Shown: positions 29,462 to 36,396 of the stretch, in pieces
Position numbering within the stretch: the stretch's first letter is position 1
Layout of the letters: the number at the start of each line of letters is the position of its first letter
Made by a program: the position numbers and the translations under genes
Notes under the pieces: model-generated
Database searches by the model: none
What the model was told of the DNA's origin: nothing
What the model saw: the letters and a program-made list of their open reading frames with translations, nothing else
IMG/VR virus record: IMGVR_UViG_3300031565_000114
Span: 1 to 41,079 of that record
DNA from: a virus
Strand: one strand, 5' to 3'
DNA: 41,079 nucleotides

Positions 29462-30523
29462 ATGGCAACACTGAGAGAGTTGTGCGCGGAGTACTGCCGC
29501 GTGCAGCAATACGAGTTGACGCACTCCACCCGGCAGACGGCCCGGCGGGCGTGCGTGCTGTTTGACAAATGGGCGGGCTCGCCGGAGGTCGCCGGCCTGT
29601 CGCGGCAAGCGGGCGACGGCTACAAGAACTGGCTCGTCTCGACGGGTCGCGGCAAGAACACCGCGAATATGTACCTGCGAGCGATCCAGGCCCTGTGCAA
29701 CTGGGCCGTCGAGACGGACCGTCTGGCGGTCAATCCGCTGGCCGGCTGCCGGCAGTTCCGCGTCACGCGCAAGGCGGTGACGATCTACGAGGACTGGCAG
29801 TTCGAGCGGATGCTCCACTGCCTGCCGAGGCCGACCAAGGCGGACCCCGATCGGGACCTCCGCTGGCTGGGCCTCTTGTGGGGGGCCCGGACGACGGGCT
29901 TTCGACGGGGCTGCCTGCTGAATCTCACCGGGCCGAACGTCCGGGGCGGGATGGTCTGGGTCGAGCCGAAGGGCAAGACGGCCGAGACGTGGCCCTGGGA
30001 GCCGAAGGATCGGGAGATCCGCAAGGTCCCCCTGGCCCCGCAGTTCGCCGAGGTCCTGGCGTACTTTCGGGGTCGGACCTATCCGCTCGTGGCGCCCTCG
30101 ATGGCGGAGCGGCTGCTGCGCTGGCAGCGCGACGGGCGGCCGCTCGATGACTGGGCCCCCTGGCGGAAACTGCCGGAGCTGAATTTCCGGCGGGTCTTCG
30201 TCGGGATTCAGAGGCGGGCCTTCGGGCGGCAGATCGGCGACTGGCACCAATTCCGCAGAACGTACACGACCGCCCTCGCCGAGGTCCTGCCGGACAAGGC
30301 GATCATGGAGTTGACGGGCCACAGCCGGCGGGAGACGCTCGATCCGTACACAGCCGTAAGGAGTTCACACTGGCGGGCGGCCTACGAGTGCGTCGCCGGC
30401 GTGCTCAAGAAAGGCCCCGGCCGCATCCAACTCTTGCGGCCGTCGCACGTTACCGCCCCCTGGCGCGGCCCGGGACTCGAAGGTCAAGGGCCCGATTGGG
30501 CGGTACAGGACTCGAACCTGTGA
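29462..30523 (+). CDS. int: Tyrosine recombinase (phage integrase)
   Basis: The ATG at 29462 has AAAGGAGG 8 bases upstream and is preferred over 29411. The 353-residue enzyme has an amino-terminal core-binding domain (about 1-105; SAM-like, with TGRGKNTANMYLRAIQALCNWAV) and a catalytic domain with Arg148 (TTGFRRGCLLNL), His262 and Arg265 (WHQFRRTY), His287 (TGHSRRE) and the nucleophile Tyr296 (LDPYTAVRSS). It inserts and excises the phage genome at a tRNA gene. The last eight codons (WAVQDSNL) are antisense to the 3' end of the tRNA-like attP at 30497-30558, and the stop codon lies within the T arm. Confidence 0.92.
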   Translation: MATLRELCAEYCRVQQYELTHSTRQTARRACVLFDKWAGSPEVAGLSRQAGDGYKNWLVSTGRGKNTANMYLRAIQALCNWAVETDRLAVNPLAGCRQFRVTRKAVTIYEDWQFERMLHCLPRPTKADPDRDLRWLGLLWGARTTGFRRGCLLNLTGPNVRGGMVWVEPKGKTAETWPWEPKDREIRKVPLAPQFAEVLAYFRGRTYPLVAPSMAERLLRWQRDGRPLDDWAPWRKLPELNFRRVFVGIQRRAFGRQIGDWHQFRRTYTTALAEVLPDKAIMELTGHSRRETLDPYTAVRSSHWRAAYECVAGVLKKGPGRIQLLRPSHVTAPWRGPGLEGQGPDWAVQDSNL

Positions 30524-30558
30524 CCCTCTGCGTGTAAAGCGGAGGCGCTGGATCGCCC
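30497..30558 (-). other. attP: attP: partial tRNA-Val(UAC) sequence
   Basis: On the minus strand this is a tRNA lacking its D arm. It has GGGCGAT/ACCGCCC acceptor halves (one mismatch), an anticodon stem-loop with loop TTTACAC (anticodon TAC at 30534-30536, one C-A mismatch in the stem), and a perfect T arm ACAGG-TTCGAGT-CCTGT (30521-30505). No CCA is encoded. It is 62 bases and not about 73. This is the expected identity block by which a phage restores the 3' half of the host tRNA-Val gene after integration. I regard it as attP, not as a working tRNA. Confidence 0.85.
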
Positions 30559-30893
30559 GATCAGGCGGTCGAATCCGTGCGCGGCAGCGGGTCAGATCCT
30601 AACGCAAGACAGAACCGAGGCAAACGGCAAACTTCTCCAGATCGCGGCGTAGCCAGCGCGCTCTCTATATCCGGAGGCTGGTCGCGATCTGGCGGGGTGT
30701 TTTCAAACCTACAACCGCGCTGATGTACCGCGTACAGCATGAGCCGAAGTTGATCGGTCGGCAAGGAATTGTGTTGGAAACGTACATCAACTTTTCTCAA
30801 GATCATTATTTACCCGATGCCTGTCGCGCCGCACCGACAGAACTGGGGCCGTCTGTGATAGTCAGATAAGGATCCGGAGTGCGGCAGCTTTTC
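30559..30893. other. attP-flanking non-coding region
   Basis: No accepted gene lies here. It holds the inverted GGCAAACGGCAAAC pair (30619-30632), a large inverted repeat (30637-30692), and an AT-rich part near 30780-30810. A leftward ORF (30561-30806) exists but has no ribosome-binding site. Confidence 0.55.
30637..30692. repeat. Long inverted repeat after attP
   Basis: CCAGATCGCG (30637-30646) pairs perfectly with CGCGATCTGG (30683-30692), and CCAGC (30653-30657) with GCTGG (30677-30681), with a 19-base loop. CGGGGTGTTTT follows. It could terminate integrase transcription or be a recombination or regulatory site. Confidence 0.7.
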
Positions 30894-30921
30894 TCAATCA
30901 TCCATCATCCATCAACAATCA
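30894..30921. repeat. Heptanucleotide repeat (TCCATCA variants x4)
   Basis: TCAATCA, TCCATCA, TCCATCA, ACAATCA in tandem. It has the same seven-base period as the other intergenic arrays, but a different unit. Confidence 0.75.
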
Positions 30922-30947
30922 ACGATGCTTTTCATCACCCTCCTCCG

Positions 30948-30971
30948 AAGGCAGGGCCAACCCTGCCTTTT
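30948..30971 (+). terminator. Rho-independent terminator
   Basis: AAGGCAGGG (30948-30956), loop CCAA, CCCTGCCTT (30961-30969), then TT. A nine-pair stem with a tetraloop and a T run of four overlapping the stem end. It separates the integrase/attP region from the early gene cluster. Confidence 0.85.
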
Positions 30972-31119
30972 GCCAAACCCGCGGCCGGCGGACCATGCCA
31001 CGCTCGGCCGCTGCCTCTAACCTACGCCTCGGCGGAGCCGGGGCCATTCAATCCGGCGGTGATGCGCGGGCAGGGACGGCCGCGTCACCGCCAAGAGGAC
31101 TTTCTACTGAAAGGAACAG
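30972..31119 (+). promoter_or_regulatory. Structured leader of the early gene cluster
   Basis: GGCGGTGA (31055-31062) pairs with TCACCGCC (31085-31092), with inner CGCGG/CCGCG (31065-31069, 31080-31084). Another stem, CCTCGGC/GCCGGGG, lies near 31027-31044. The large hairpin ends about 20 bases before the ribosome-binding site of the first small gene. No clear promoter was found by eye in this stretch, so transcription may start farther upstream. Confidence 0.5.
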
Positions 31120-31260
31120 ATGATGCCATACATAGATTGGCAGACCGTGTGGTCGGATTTCAATGACTGGTACGAAACATTCACGAAGGCGGTAGAGCCC
31201 GACTGGGAAGAGCAGAAGCGGAAAATCGAAGAACTCGTCAGGCAAAACATGATCGGTTAG
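31120..31260 (+). CDS. Small acidic protein (46 aa), first gene of the early cluster
   Basis: GAAAGGAAC lies 7 bases before tandem ATGs at 31120 and 31123. The product is Trp/Tyr-rich and then helical: MMPYIDWQTVWSDFNDWYET followed by FTKAVEPDWEEQKRKIEELV and a short tail. Codon use is AT-richer than the late genes. No family recognised. The leading structured region suggests regulated expression. Confidence 0.6.
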   Translation: MMPYIDWQTVWSDFNDWYETFTKAVEPDWEEQKRKIEELVRQNMIG

Positions 31261-31290
31261 ATGGAATGTCACCGCCAACAGGAATCTCTC

Positions 31291-31413
31291 ATGCACCCAA
31301 AGCACCATTGGAGCGTTCAATTCGCGGTCGCCCTGGCTTGGGGCCTGGCGGCCGCCCTCTGGCCGGCGCACCCGGCCTGGCGACGCTGCGGCGTCCGAAT
31401 CGGGAGGAATTGA
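31291..31413 (+). CDS. Small membrane protein (40 aa)
   Basis: The ATG at 31291 has CAGGAAT upstream; an earlier ATG at 31261 abuts the preceding stop. The product has a His/Lys start (MHPKHHWS), one hydrophobic stretch (VQFAVALAWGLAAALWPAHP) and a basic end (RRCGVRIGRN). The TGA overlaps the ATG of the next gene (TGATG), consistent with translational coupling. Too short for family assignment. Confidence 0.5.
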   Translation: MHPKHHWSVQFAVALAWGLAAALWPAHPAWRRCGVRIGRN

Positions 31414-31541
31414 TGGTCGTCGTAAAAGCGGATCGGCTCGCCGACCTGGAAGAGTTGATTACCGAGGAGAAGGACACCCAGGTGACCATCGAGTATACGC
31501 CCCAGCAGGAGGACCTGCCCGGGATCGAAGGGAACGGATGA
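31413..31541 (+). CDS. Small acidic protein (42 aa)
   Basis: GGGAGGAAT is 6 bases before the ATG, which overlaps the stop of the upstream membrane micro-gene. The product (MVVVKADRLADLEELITEEK then DTQVTIEYTPQQED) has a strand-helix-strand pattern and an acidic end. Its own stop overlaps the next gene (ATGA). No family recognised. Confidence 0.55.
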   Translation: MVVVKADRLADLEELITEEKDTQVTIEYTPQQEDLPGIEGNG

Positions 31542-31930
31542 TCTCGCTGTCGACCATTGAGTTCAACCTGGCCGACGGCCCGCCGCCGGGTCGGCGGTTC
31601 TGGCTCGTCACGGGCGAAGGGGACGGGATCGGGCAATGGCGGCACCCGGCCCTGTGGCGGTTCCTTCTGGAGATGAGCTTCGCCGGCGGGCGCGAGTCCG
31701 AGGCCCGGGAGCACGGGGTCCTGGCGACGACGCGGGAGCGGGCACTCGGCTGCCTGGTCCGCGACCTCAAGCGCGAGGAGCGGGCGGAATGGGTGGAGCG
31801 CGTCATCGTCTATCGGATCTGCCCGCCGCTGCCGCCCAGCGTGGTCCGCGAGATCGAGTCCCTCAACAGCCGGCTCCAGCGGCAGCGGGAGGCCCGGCCG
31901 GCGACGCAAGCGAGCCTGGCGTTCGCCTGA
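31538..31930 (+). CDS. Hypothetical protein (130 aa)
   Basis: ATGA overlap with the preceding gene. The product is alpha/beta, with Trp-rich strands (RRFWLVTGEGDGIGQWRHPA) and then helices with many Glu and Arg (RALGCLVRDLKREERAEWVE, PPSVVREIESLNSRLQRQRE). I do not recognise the family. It sits in a run of small early genes, which in temperate phages often modify host functions. Confidence 0.6.
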   Translation: MISLSTIEFNLADGPPPGRRFWLVTGEGDGIGQWRHPALWRFLLEMSFAGGRESEAREHGVLATTRERALGCLVRDLKREERAEWVERVIVYRICPPLPPSVVREIESLNSRLQRQREARPATQASLAFA

Positions 31931-31942
31931 AAGGAGTCGGAA

Positions 31943-32275
31943 ATGCAAGCAGAGGATGGACATTTGGAGTTACTGGATCAGTCGGAATGGGAGCATCTGC
32001 TCGCGAAGGGCGGTCGCAACTTCGTGAGGGTCGGCGATGTTTTCAGGATCCGCGAGTGTTTCTTTGAGATCGAGAACCTCGACCACGATGGCATTGTCGC
32101 GAAGGGGATCTCTCGGGTCGCATACCGGGCGGGTTGTGCTCGCAAGTCGCTGGACGCTATGCAGGACGCATTGGCCCGGACACACGAAGAGTTGGCGAAA
32201 GGCCGGCGGCGTAACGAGCCGTGCCCCTGCGGCAGCGGCAAGAAGTACAAGCACTGCTGCGGCGCCGGCGGCTGA
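31943..32275 (+). CDS. SEC-C zinc-motif protein (110 aa)
   Basis: AAAGGAG lies 9 bases upstream. The carboxy end has a perfect SEC-C motif (RRRNEPCPCGSGKKYKHCCG, about residues 88-107), a zinc-binding module of Cys-x-Cys...Cys-Cys best known at the end of SecA, where it binds SecB and ribosomes. The amino part (about 1-60) is a strand-rich domain (WEHLLAKGGRNFVRVGDVF, ENLDHDGIVAKGI). The role in a phage is unknown; an effect on secretion or translation is possible and would be notable given the number of signal-peptide proteins in this genome. Confidence 0.75.
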   Translation: MQAEDGHLELLDQSEWEHLLAKGGRNFVRVGDVFRIRECFFEIENLDHDGIVAKGISRVAYRAGCARKSLDAMQDALARTHEELAKGRRRNEPCPCGSGKKYKHCCGAGG

Positions 32276-32277
32276 AA

Positions 32278-32312
32278 TCATCAATCATCAATCATCAATC
32301 ATCAATCATCAA
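32278..32312. repeat. Heptanucleotide repeat (TCATCAA)x5
   Basis: Five perfect TCATCAA units between the SEC-C gene and the lipoprotein gene, ending just before AAGAAAGGAG, the lipoprotein ribosome-binding site. Confidence 0.95.
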
Positions 32313-32331
32313 TCAAGAAAGGAGTCTTGGC

Positions 32332-32844
32332 ATGAACAGGAACAGGATCATGACGGGGTTCGGGATCGCCCTGGCCGTACTGCTGGCCGGCTGCGGGTCC
32401 GGGTCGATGGACCGATGGAGTCTCGGGGCTTCCTTCACGGACGCTCTCGCCGAGGGCTCGCTGCTCTACGCGGCGGACCCGAACGGCCGGGCCGGGCCCT
32501 GGCTGCTCTACGCCGACGACGGCGGGGACGAAGAGGTCCTCGGGGCGGGTCTGAGGGCCGAGTTTGCCATGGGCCCGATCTACGAGGCGGCGTTCAACCT
32601 CGTCCTGCCCGGCCAGTGGGACCTCGACAAGGCCCCGGCCAAGCCGTGGGGCCGCCTGGGGGCCGGCTGGAACGCCCGGGACGACCGCTGGATCGGCATG
32701 GTCGGGACGGGCGTCAAGTTCTTCCCCGGCCGGGCGGTCCAGCCCGTGCTCTGGACGGACGTCTACAGCGGGGCCGGGGTCAGCGGCGTGCAGGTGAGCA
32801 TGGGATTCGTCTGGGCGTTCGGGCCGGAAGGGGGTGCTCCGTGA
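32332..32844 (+). CDS. Phage-encoded lipoprotein with beta-rich body (170 aa)
   Basis: AGAAAGGAG precedes the ATG at 32332. The start is a lipoprotein signal: a basic head (MNRNRIM), hydrophobic core and lipobox LLAG-C21, with Gly-Ser after the Cys, so the mature protein should be lipid-anchored and probably sorted to the outer membrane. The body alternates hydrophobic and polar residues (LGAGLRAEFAMGPIYEAAFN, GMVGTGVKFFPG, GVQVSMGFVWAF), as in a small beta barrel. Phage lipoproteins (for example T5 Llp) often block receptors against superinfection; that role is inferred here. A TGA/GTG overlap couples it to the next gene. Confidence 0.72.
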   Translation: MNRNRIMTGFGIALAVLLAGCGSGSMDRWSLGASFTDALAEGSLLYAADPNGRAGPWLLYADDGGDEEVLGAGLRAEFAMGPIYEAAFNLVLPGQWDLDKAPAKPWGRLGAGWNARDDRWIGMVGTGVKFFPGRAVQPVLWTDVYSGAGVSGVQVSMGFVWAFGPEGGAP

Positions 32845-33122
32845 CGGCGTTGCTCTCAAAAATCGCGATATGGCTGTTCGTTCGGTACATCGAGTGGCAG
32901 GCCGAGAAGGGGTTGACCTACGAGAACGCCAAGGAGGTCCGCACCCGGATCATCCATACCTTGACCGCTCGCTTTGAGAAGGCGATCGCGAAGACGCCCG
33001 ATTTCAAGGCCGACGATCGCGTCTGGCAGTTCGGGGCCTGGGTCATGGACGGCGACCCGGCGTACCATCGCCTCCAGAGCCGGGCGGATGACGCCCGGCG
33101 GCTTCTGGGACCGGGGCGATAA
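32841..33122 (+). CDS. Hypothetical protein with hydrophobic N-terminus (93 aa)
   Basis: The start is a GTG at 32841, overlapping the lipoprotein stop (GTGA), with GGGGGTG upstream. The amino end is moderately hydrophobic (TALLSKIAIWLFVRYIEW), then comes a helical region (LTYENAKEVRTRIIHTLTAR, FKADDRVWQFGAWVMDG). It may be membrane-associated. Tight coupling to the lipoprotein gene suggests a joint function. No family recognised. Confidence 0.58.
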   Translation: MTALLSKIAIWLFVRYIEWQAEKGLTYENAKEVRTRIIHTLTARFEKAIAKTPDFKADDRVWQFGAWVMDGDPAYHRLQSRADDARRLLGPGR

Positions 33123-33376
33123 TGACCGAGGAGCGGGAAGCACGGATCGTCCAGCTCTCGACCGGGGCCGTCCTGGGCACGCTGGCCGGCGCGCGGCGGC
33201 GGGTCGCGAATCTGTCCCTGGCGGATCTGATGGCCCTGGTCGCCTGTTACGAGTGCGACGTGGACCATCTCCACCGCCACCTCTGGGGCGTCCAGCGGCT
33301 CTATCAGGTTCTCGTGCGTGCCGACCGGAAGAAACGAAAGCAAGCATCCCAGGGGGCGGCGGCCCCCGAATCGTAA
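33122..33376 (+). CDS. Hypothetical protein (84 aa)
   Basis: The start overlaps the preceding stop (TAATG). The product is helical and rich in Ala, Leu and Arg (TGAVLGTLAGARRRVANLSL then ADLMALVACYECDVDHLHRH), with a basic carboxy end. It lies ten bases before the ParB-like gene and may be coupled with it. No family recognised. Confidence 0.55.
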   Translation: MTEEREARIVQLSTGAVLGTLAGARRRVANLSLADLMALVACYECDVDHLHRHLWGVQRLYQVLVRADRKKRKQASQGAAAPES

Positions 33377-33386
33377 GGAGACGATC

Positions 33387-34994
33387 ATGCCGCAAGCCAC
33401 AGAACGCCTCATCTCGGCGCGGGTCCAGGAGATCGCGTCGAGCGGGACGAACCCGAGAATCATCCGCGAGAAGGCCCCGGACTTCCTGGAGTTCGTGGCC
33501 TCCATCAAGGCCCGGGGCGTCGTCATTCCCGTCCACGTCCGCACGAATCCGACCCTCGCCGAGGGCCGGACGCTCTACCGCTACGAGCTGCTCGCCGGCG
33601 AGCGGCGGTGGCGGGCGGCGGCCGAAGCCGGCGTCGAAACGATCCCGGCGATCGATCACGGGGCCCTCGACGATGCGGCGGCCTTCGAGATCACCTTTCT
33701 GGAGAACTACCAGCGGCAGGACCTCACGCCGCTGGAGGCGGGCAAGGCGGCGGCGATCCTGCTCGACCGATTCAACGGGGACACGAAGGCCGTCGCGGCC
33801 AAGCTCGGCCGGTCCGAGCGGTGGGTCCAGCTCCACGCCCAGATCGAGCGGGGCCTGTCCGAGGAATGGAAAGGGGCGGCGCAGATGGAGCCCTTCGGCG
33901 ACTGGTCGTCAGCGCACTGGGTCCTGATCGCCCGGCTGCCCGCCGTCTTCCAGGCGAAGGCCCTCAAGACGCTGGGCGGCAACGCCGGTTGGGACTGCCA
34001 CAGCTGGACCTCGGACCAACTGGAAGGGCACTTGGTCAGCGACCGGCTGCCGATCGGCAAGGCCCCCTTCGACACGGCCGGGTGCGGGAAGTGCCTGAAC
34101 CGGACCGGCGTCCAGCCGATGCTCTGGGGCGACAGCCCCGAGGAGCTCTCCGGCGAGAACGACCGCTGTCTCGACCGGGCCTGCTGGCAGAGGCGGGAGG
34201 TGAAGGCCGCGAAGGCGGCGTTCGCCGAGACGACCCGCGAGAAGGGCGTCCCGGAGGCCGTGCCGATCTCGACCGTCGAGCGGAAAGACGGCTACGACCC
34301 GGACTATAACGAGAAGGTCAAGGCGGCGAAGAAGGCCTTCGGCCCGCAGCTCGTCACGGCGGACAGGGTCCGCGTCTGCAAGAAGGGCGACAAGGGCGCG
34401 GTCCCGGCGATCGTCGTGGCCGGTCGGGGCAAGGGGGGCGTCAAGTGGGTCCGGATCTCCGAGGCCCGCAAGGACGATGGACCGGGCGAGCGAAAGCCGA
34501 CGGCGGCCGAGCTCGCGAAGCAGAAGGCCGCCGACGAGATCCGGGAGCGGCAGAAGAAGATCATCGCGGAGACCTTCGCGGCGATCGCGAAGGCCGACAA
34601 GCCGGGGATCCCGGCGGCGGTGTACTACTGCTGCTACGTCGTGAGCTGCTGGCCGATCCACTATCCGGCGTACCATTACTATGAGAGGACCACGCCGAAG
34701 CTCCTCGTGAAGGCGGTGGCGGCGTGGGCCCGGGGGCCCAAGGCCTTCATCGACCACCTGACGGACCTCTGCTGGACGCGCTTCGTTGGCTACGCGAAGG
34801 ACAGCGTGCGCTGGTGCAACGCCGTCGAGCACTGGCCGGAGGTCCTGGCCCTCGGTCCGCTGTTCGGCCTGGACCCGGCGAAGGCGCTCGCGGACCTGAT
34901 GGAGCGCGAGCCGCAAGCTGCAAGCCCCGATCCGCAAACCCAAGCCGCGCCGAGGCGAAAGCGCGGCCGCCCGAGAAAGAAGGCCCAGCCATGA
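33387..34994 (+). CDS. ParB-like DNA-binding protein with C-terminal AT-hook
   Basis: AAGGAGACG precedes the ATG. The 535-residue product has a ParB/Spo0J amino domain: LLAGERRWRAAAEAG with IPAI (residues about 68-90), FLENYQRQDLTPLEAGKAA (104-122), and a helix-turn-helix (VAAKLGRSERWVQLHAQIER, about 135-155). A Cys cluster (CGKCLNRTGVQ ... CLDRACW, about 232-272) may bind zinc. The carboxy end is a classic AT-hook (RKRGRPRKK, about 523-531). ParB proteins load as CTP-dependent clamps on parS sites. No ParA ATPase is present, so a role in gene regulation, DNA organisation or defence evasion is as likely as partition. Confidence 0.85.
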   Translation: MPQATERLISARVQEIASSGTNPRIIREKAPDFLEFVASIKARGVVIPVHVRTNPTLAEGRTLYRYELLAGERRWRAAAEAGVETIPAIDHGALDDAAAFEITFLENYQRQDLTPLEAGKAAAILLDRFNGDTKAVAAKLGRSERWVQLHAQIERGLSEEWKGAAQMEPFGDWSSAHWVLIARLPAVFQAKALKTLGGNAGWDCHSWTSDQLEGHLVSDRLPIGKAPFDTAGCGKCLNRTGVQPMLWGDSPEELSGENDRCLDRACWQRREVKAAKAAFAETTREKGVPEAVPISTVERKDGYDPDYNEKVKAAKKAFGPQLVTADRVRVCKKGDKGAVPAIVVAGRGKGGVKWVRISEARKDDGPGERKPTAAELAKQKAADEIRERQKKIIAETFAAIAKADKPGIPAAVYYCCYVVSCWPIHYPAYHYYERTTPKLLVKAVAAWARGPKAFIDHLTDLCWTRFVGYAKDSVRWCNAVEHWPEVLALGPLFGLDPAKALADLMEREPQAASPDPQTQAAPRRKRGRPRKKAQP

Positions 34995-35236
34995 TCGATG
35001 CGAAGACGATGGTCTGCGCGAACTGTTGCCACGTGGGCGAGACGAAGGGCGGCCTGGAGTGCTGGCGGGAGCCGCCGAGGGCGGCGGCCGTGCCGATCAT
35101 GACGCAGGGCGCGCTCGTGGGCGGGAACGGCCAGGCGGCCGGCTCGCTCAACTGGCTCGTCAAGGCCGTGCGGCCGCCCGTGCGGCCGGACGAGACCTGC
35201 GGCGACTTCGAGTTCAAATGCGAGATGCTCAACTGA
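34991..35236 (+). CDS. Cysteine-rich mini-protein (81 aa)
   Basis: ATGA overlap with the ParB-like gene. Residues about 10-30 have CANC-C and a later Cys (GLECWREPP), then a final DETCGDFEFKCEML; this is the layout of small zinc-ribbon-like phage proteins (Cys-x-x-Cys ... Cys ... Cys-Gly-x-Phe). It is followed by another cysteine-rich gene. Together with the gene across the contig junction they form a set of three. Function unknown. Confidence 0.65.
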   Translation: MIDAKTMVCANCCHVGETKGGLECWREPPRAAAVPIMTQGALVGGNGQAAGSLNWLVKAVRPPVRPDETCGDFEFKCEMLN

Positions 35237-35249
35237 CGGGGGAGGAACC

Positions 35250-35438
35250 ATGACGGGCAAGCGCAGGACGATACCGAAGGTCTGCGACACGTGCCGCTGG
35301 TGGCGGACGCTGTCGGGGATCCGCAAGGAGCTGGTCGTCTGCAAGAATGCCCGGGGCGAGGAGTACCTGGTGGCCACGGGCCCGGACGACGGCTGCGAGG
35401 ACTGGGCGAAACGGCGGCCGGCCGGCCCATGTGATTGA
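35250..35438 (+). CDS. Cysteine-rich mini-protein (62 aa)
   Basis: GGGGGAGGA is 5 bases before the ATG. The product has VCDTCRWWRTLSG, then VVCKNARGEEYL, then GCEDWAKRR: Cys-x-x-Cys-x-Trp-Trp ... Cys ... Gly-Cys-x-x-Trp. The spacing and the Cys-x-x-Cys-Arg-x-Trp start match the mini-protein encoded at 40862/1-202 (CRGCRDWN, GECS, CGW). It is probably a small zinc-binding protein of unknown role. Confidence 0.65.
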   Translation: MTGKRRTIPKVCDTCRWWRTLSGIRKELVVCKNARGEEYLVATGPDDGCEDWAKRRPAGPCD

Positions 35439-35474
35439 TGAGACCGCAACACACCCGATGCAAAGGAGTGCACC

Positions 35475-36146
35475 ATGACGGAACAAACGGAACAGACGAA
35501 CGCGCCGGCGCCGGGCGCGATGGAAGAGTTGCCGGCCGGGGCGGAATTCTCGCCAGACTTCATCGCCGAGGTCCGGCGTCGCATCGGCTTCCGGGGACTG
35601 TTTCTCGCGAGCCTGCTGCGCGAGGTCACCGGGCGCTTCGACCCGGTCCTGACCTCGGGGGGTCGGCCGGGCAAAGCCTACGATGGGAGGGGGCGGATCG
35701 CCGCGGCCCTCCAGGCGGCGATCCGGGAGACGGAGCCGGGGCGGAGCATGGCGCCCGGGGTCCTCGATCGCTGCTGGCCGGCGCTCGTGGCCGCCTGCCT
35801 GCAGCCCGGCCTGAACACCCTGGCGATGGAGCTCCTGGACCGGCTCGACGGCGAGGACGAGAGTTGCCTCCTCGAATGCCGGCCGGGCCGGCTGGAAACG
35901 CTGGGCCGGCGGGAGGCCGCCTTCTGGCGGGAGGTCAAGGGGACGGAGGTCCGCGACCGGGACGGTGGGCCGCCCGAGCGCAACGGGACGGAGGCGATCC
36001 CCAGGACGCGGGTCCGCGACTCCTTCGATTCCTACGCGCAGGCGATCGGTGAGCTCGTGCTTAAATGGAGCATCGAGCGGCCCTGGGTGACGATCAAGGT
36101 CAGCCACTGCCCGGACAGCCTCCTGGAGGCCCTCACGGATCCGTAG
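35475..36146 (+). CDS. Hypothetical protein (223 aa) of the early/replication region
   Basis: AAAGGAGTG precedes the ATG. The product is mainly helical, acidic at the start and rich in Arg, Leu and Glu (RRRIGFRGLFLASLLREVTG, LVAACLQPGLNTLAMELLDR). A central linker (RDRDGGPPERNG) separates the carboxy part (SFDSYAQAIGELVLKWSIER). No family recognised. Its place before the HNH and replication genes suggests a DNA metabolism role, by location only. Confidence 0.55.
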   Translation: MTEQTEQTNAPAPGAMEELPAGAEFSPDFIAEVRRRIGFRGLFLASLLREVTGRFDPVLTSGGRPGKAYDGRGRIAAALQAAIRETEPGRSMAPGVLDRCWPALVAACLQPGLNTLAMELLDRLDGEDESCLLECRPGRLETLGRREAAFWREVKGTEVRDRDGGPPERNGTEAIPRTRVRDSFDSYAQAIGELVLKWSIERPWVTIKVSHCPDSLLEALTDP

Positions 36147-36189
36147 AGGGAAAATGAGCTTGGCAGATTGAGTCTATGGCAGGTGGTGA

Positions 36190-36396
36190 GTGTTTATTAA
36201 TGGCGCCAAAGAAGTCGTGCGACAAACCTTAGACGCTCTTCTGGAGAGGTTGGGGCGTGGCGAGATCAATCGAGGTTGCGTCTACGGTATCTGCAAAAGC
36301 GATGCTCAGCGTATGGCCCATCTCTGTGGTATGGCAGACGAATGGAGGTCGTTCATGCCCAGATGGTTTGAGGTGAACGGGTATCATCTGATTTGA
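36190..36396 (+). CDS. Hypothetical protein (68 aa), GTG start
   Basis: Starts at GTG 36190; GGCAGGTGG lies upstream. The product (MFINGAKEVVRQTLDALLER, then LGRGEINRGCVYGICKSDA) is alpha/beta and looks natural, with lower GC than its neighbours, which suggests separate acquisition. It ends 28 bases before the HNH gene. No family recognised. Confidence 0.5.
   Translation: MFINGAKEVVRQTLDALLERLGRGEINRGCVYGICKSDAQRMAHLCGMADEWRSFMPRWFEVNGYHLI

Noticed and set aside
30497-30558. Functional tRNA-Val gene
   Set aside because: The D arm is missing, the acceptor and anticodon stems have mismatches, and it overlaps the integrase end. It fits an attP core.
30561-30806. Leftward 81-codon frame in the attP region
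   Set aside because: No ribosome-binding site, no recognisable fold, and it overlaps the inverted repeats and attP.
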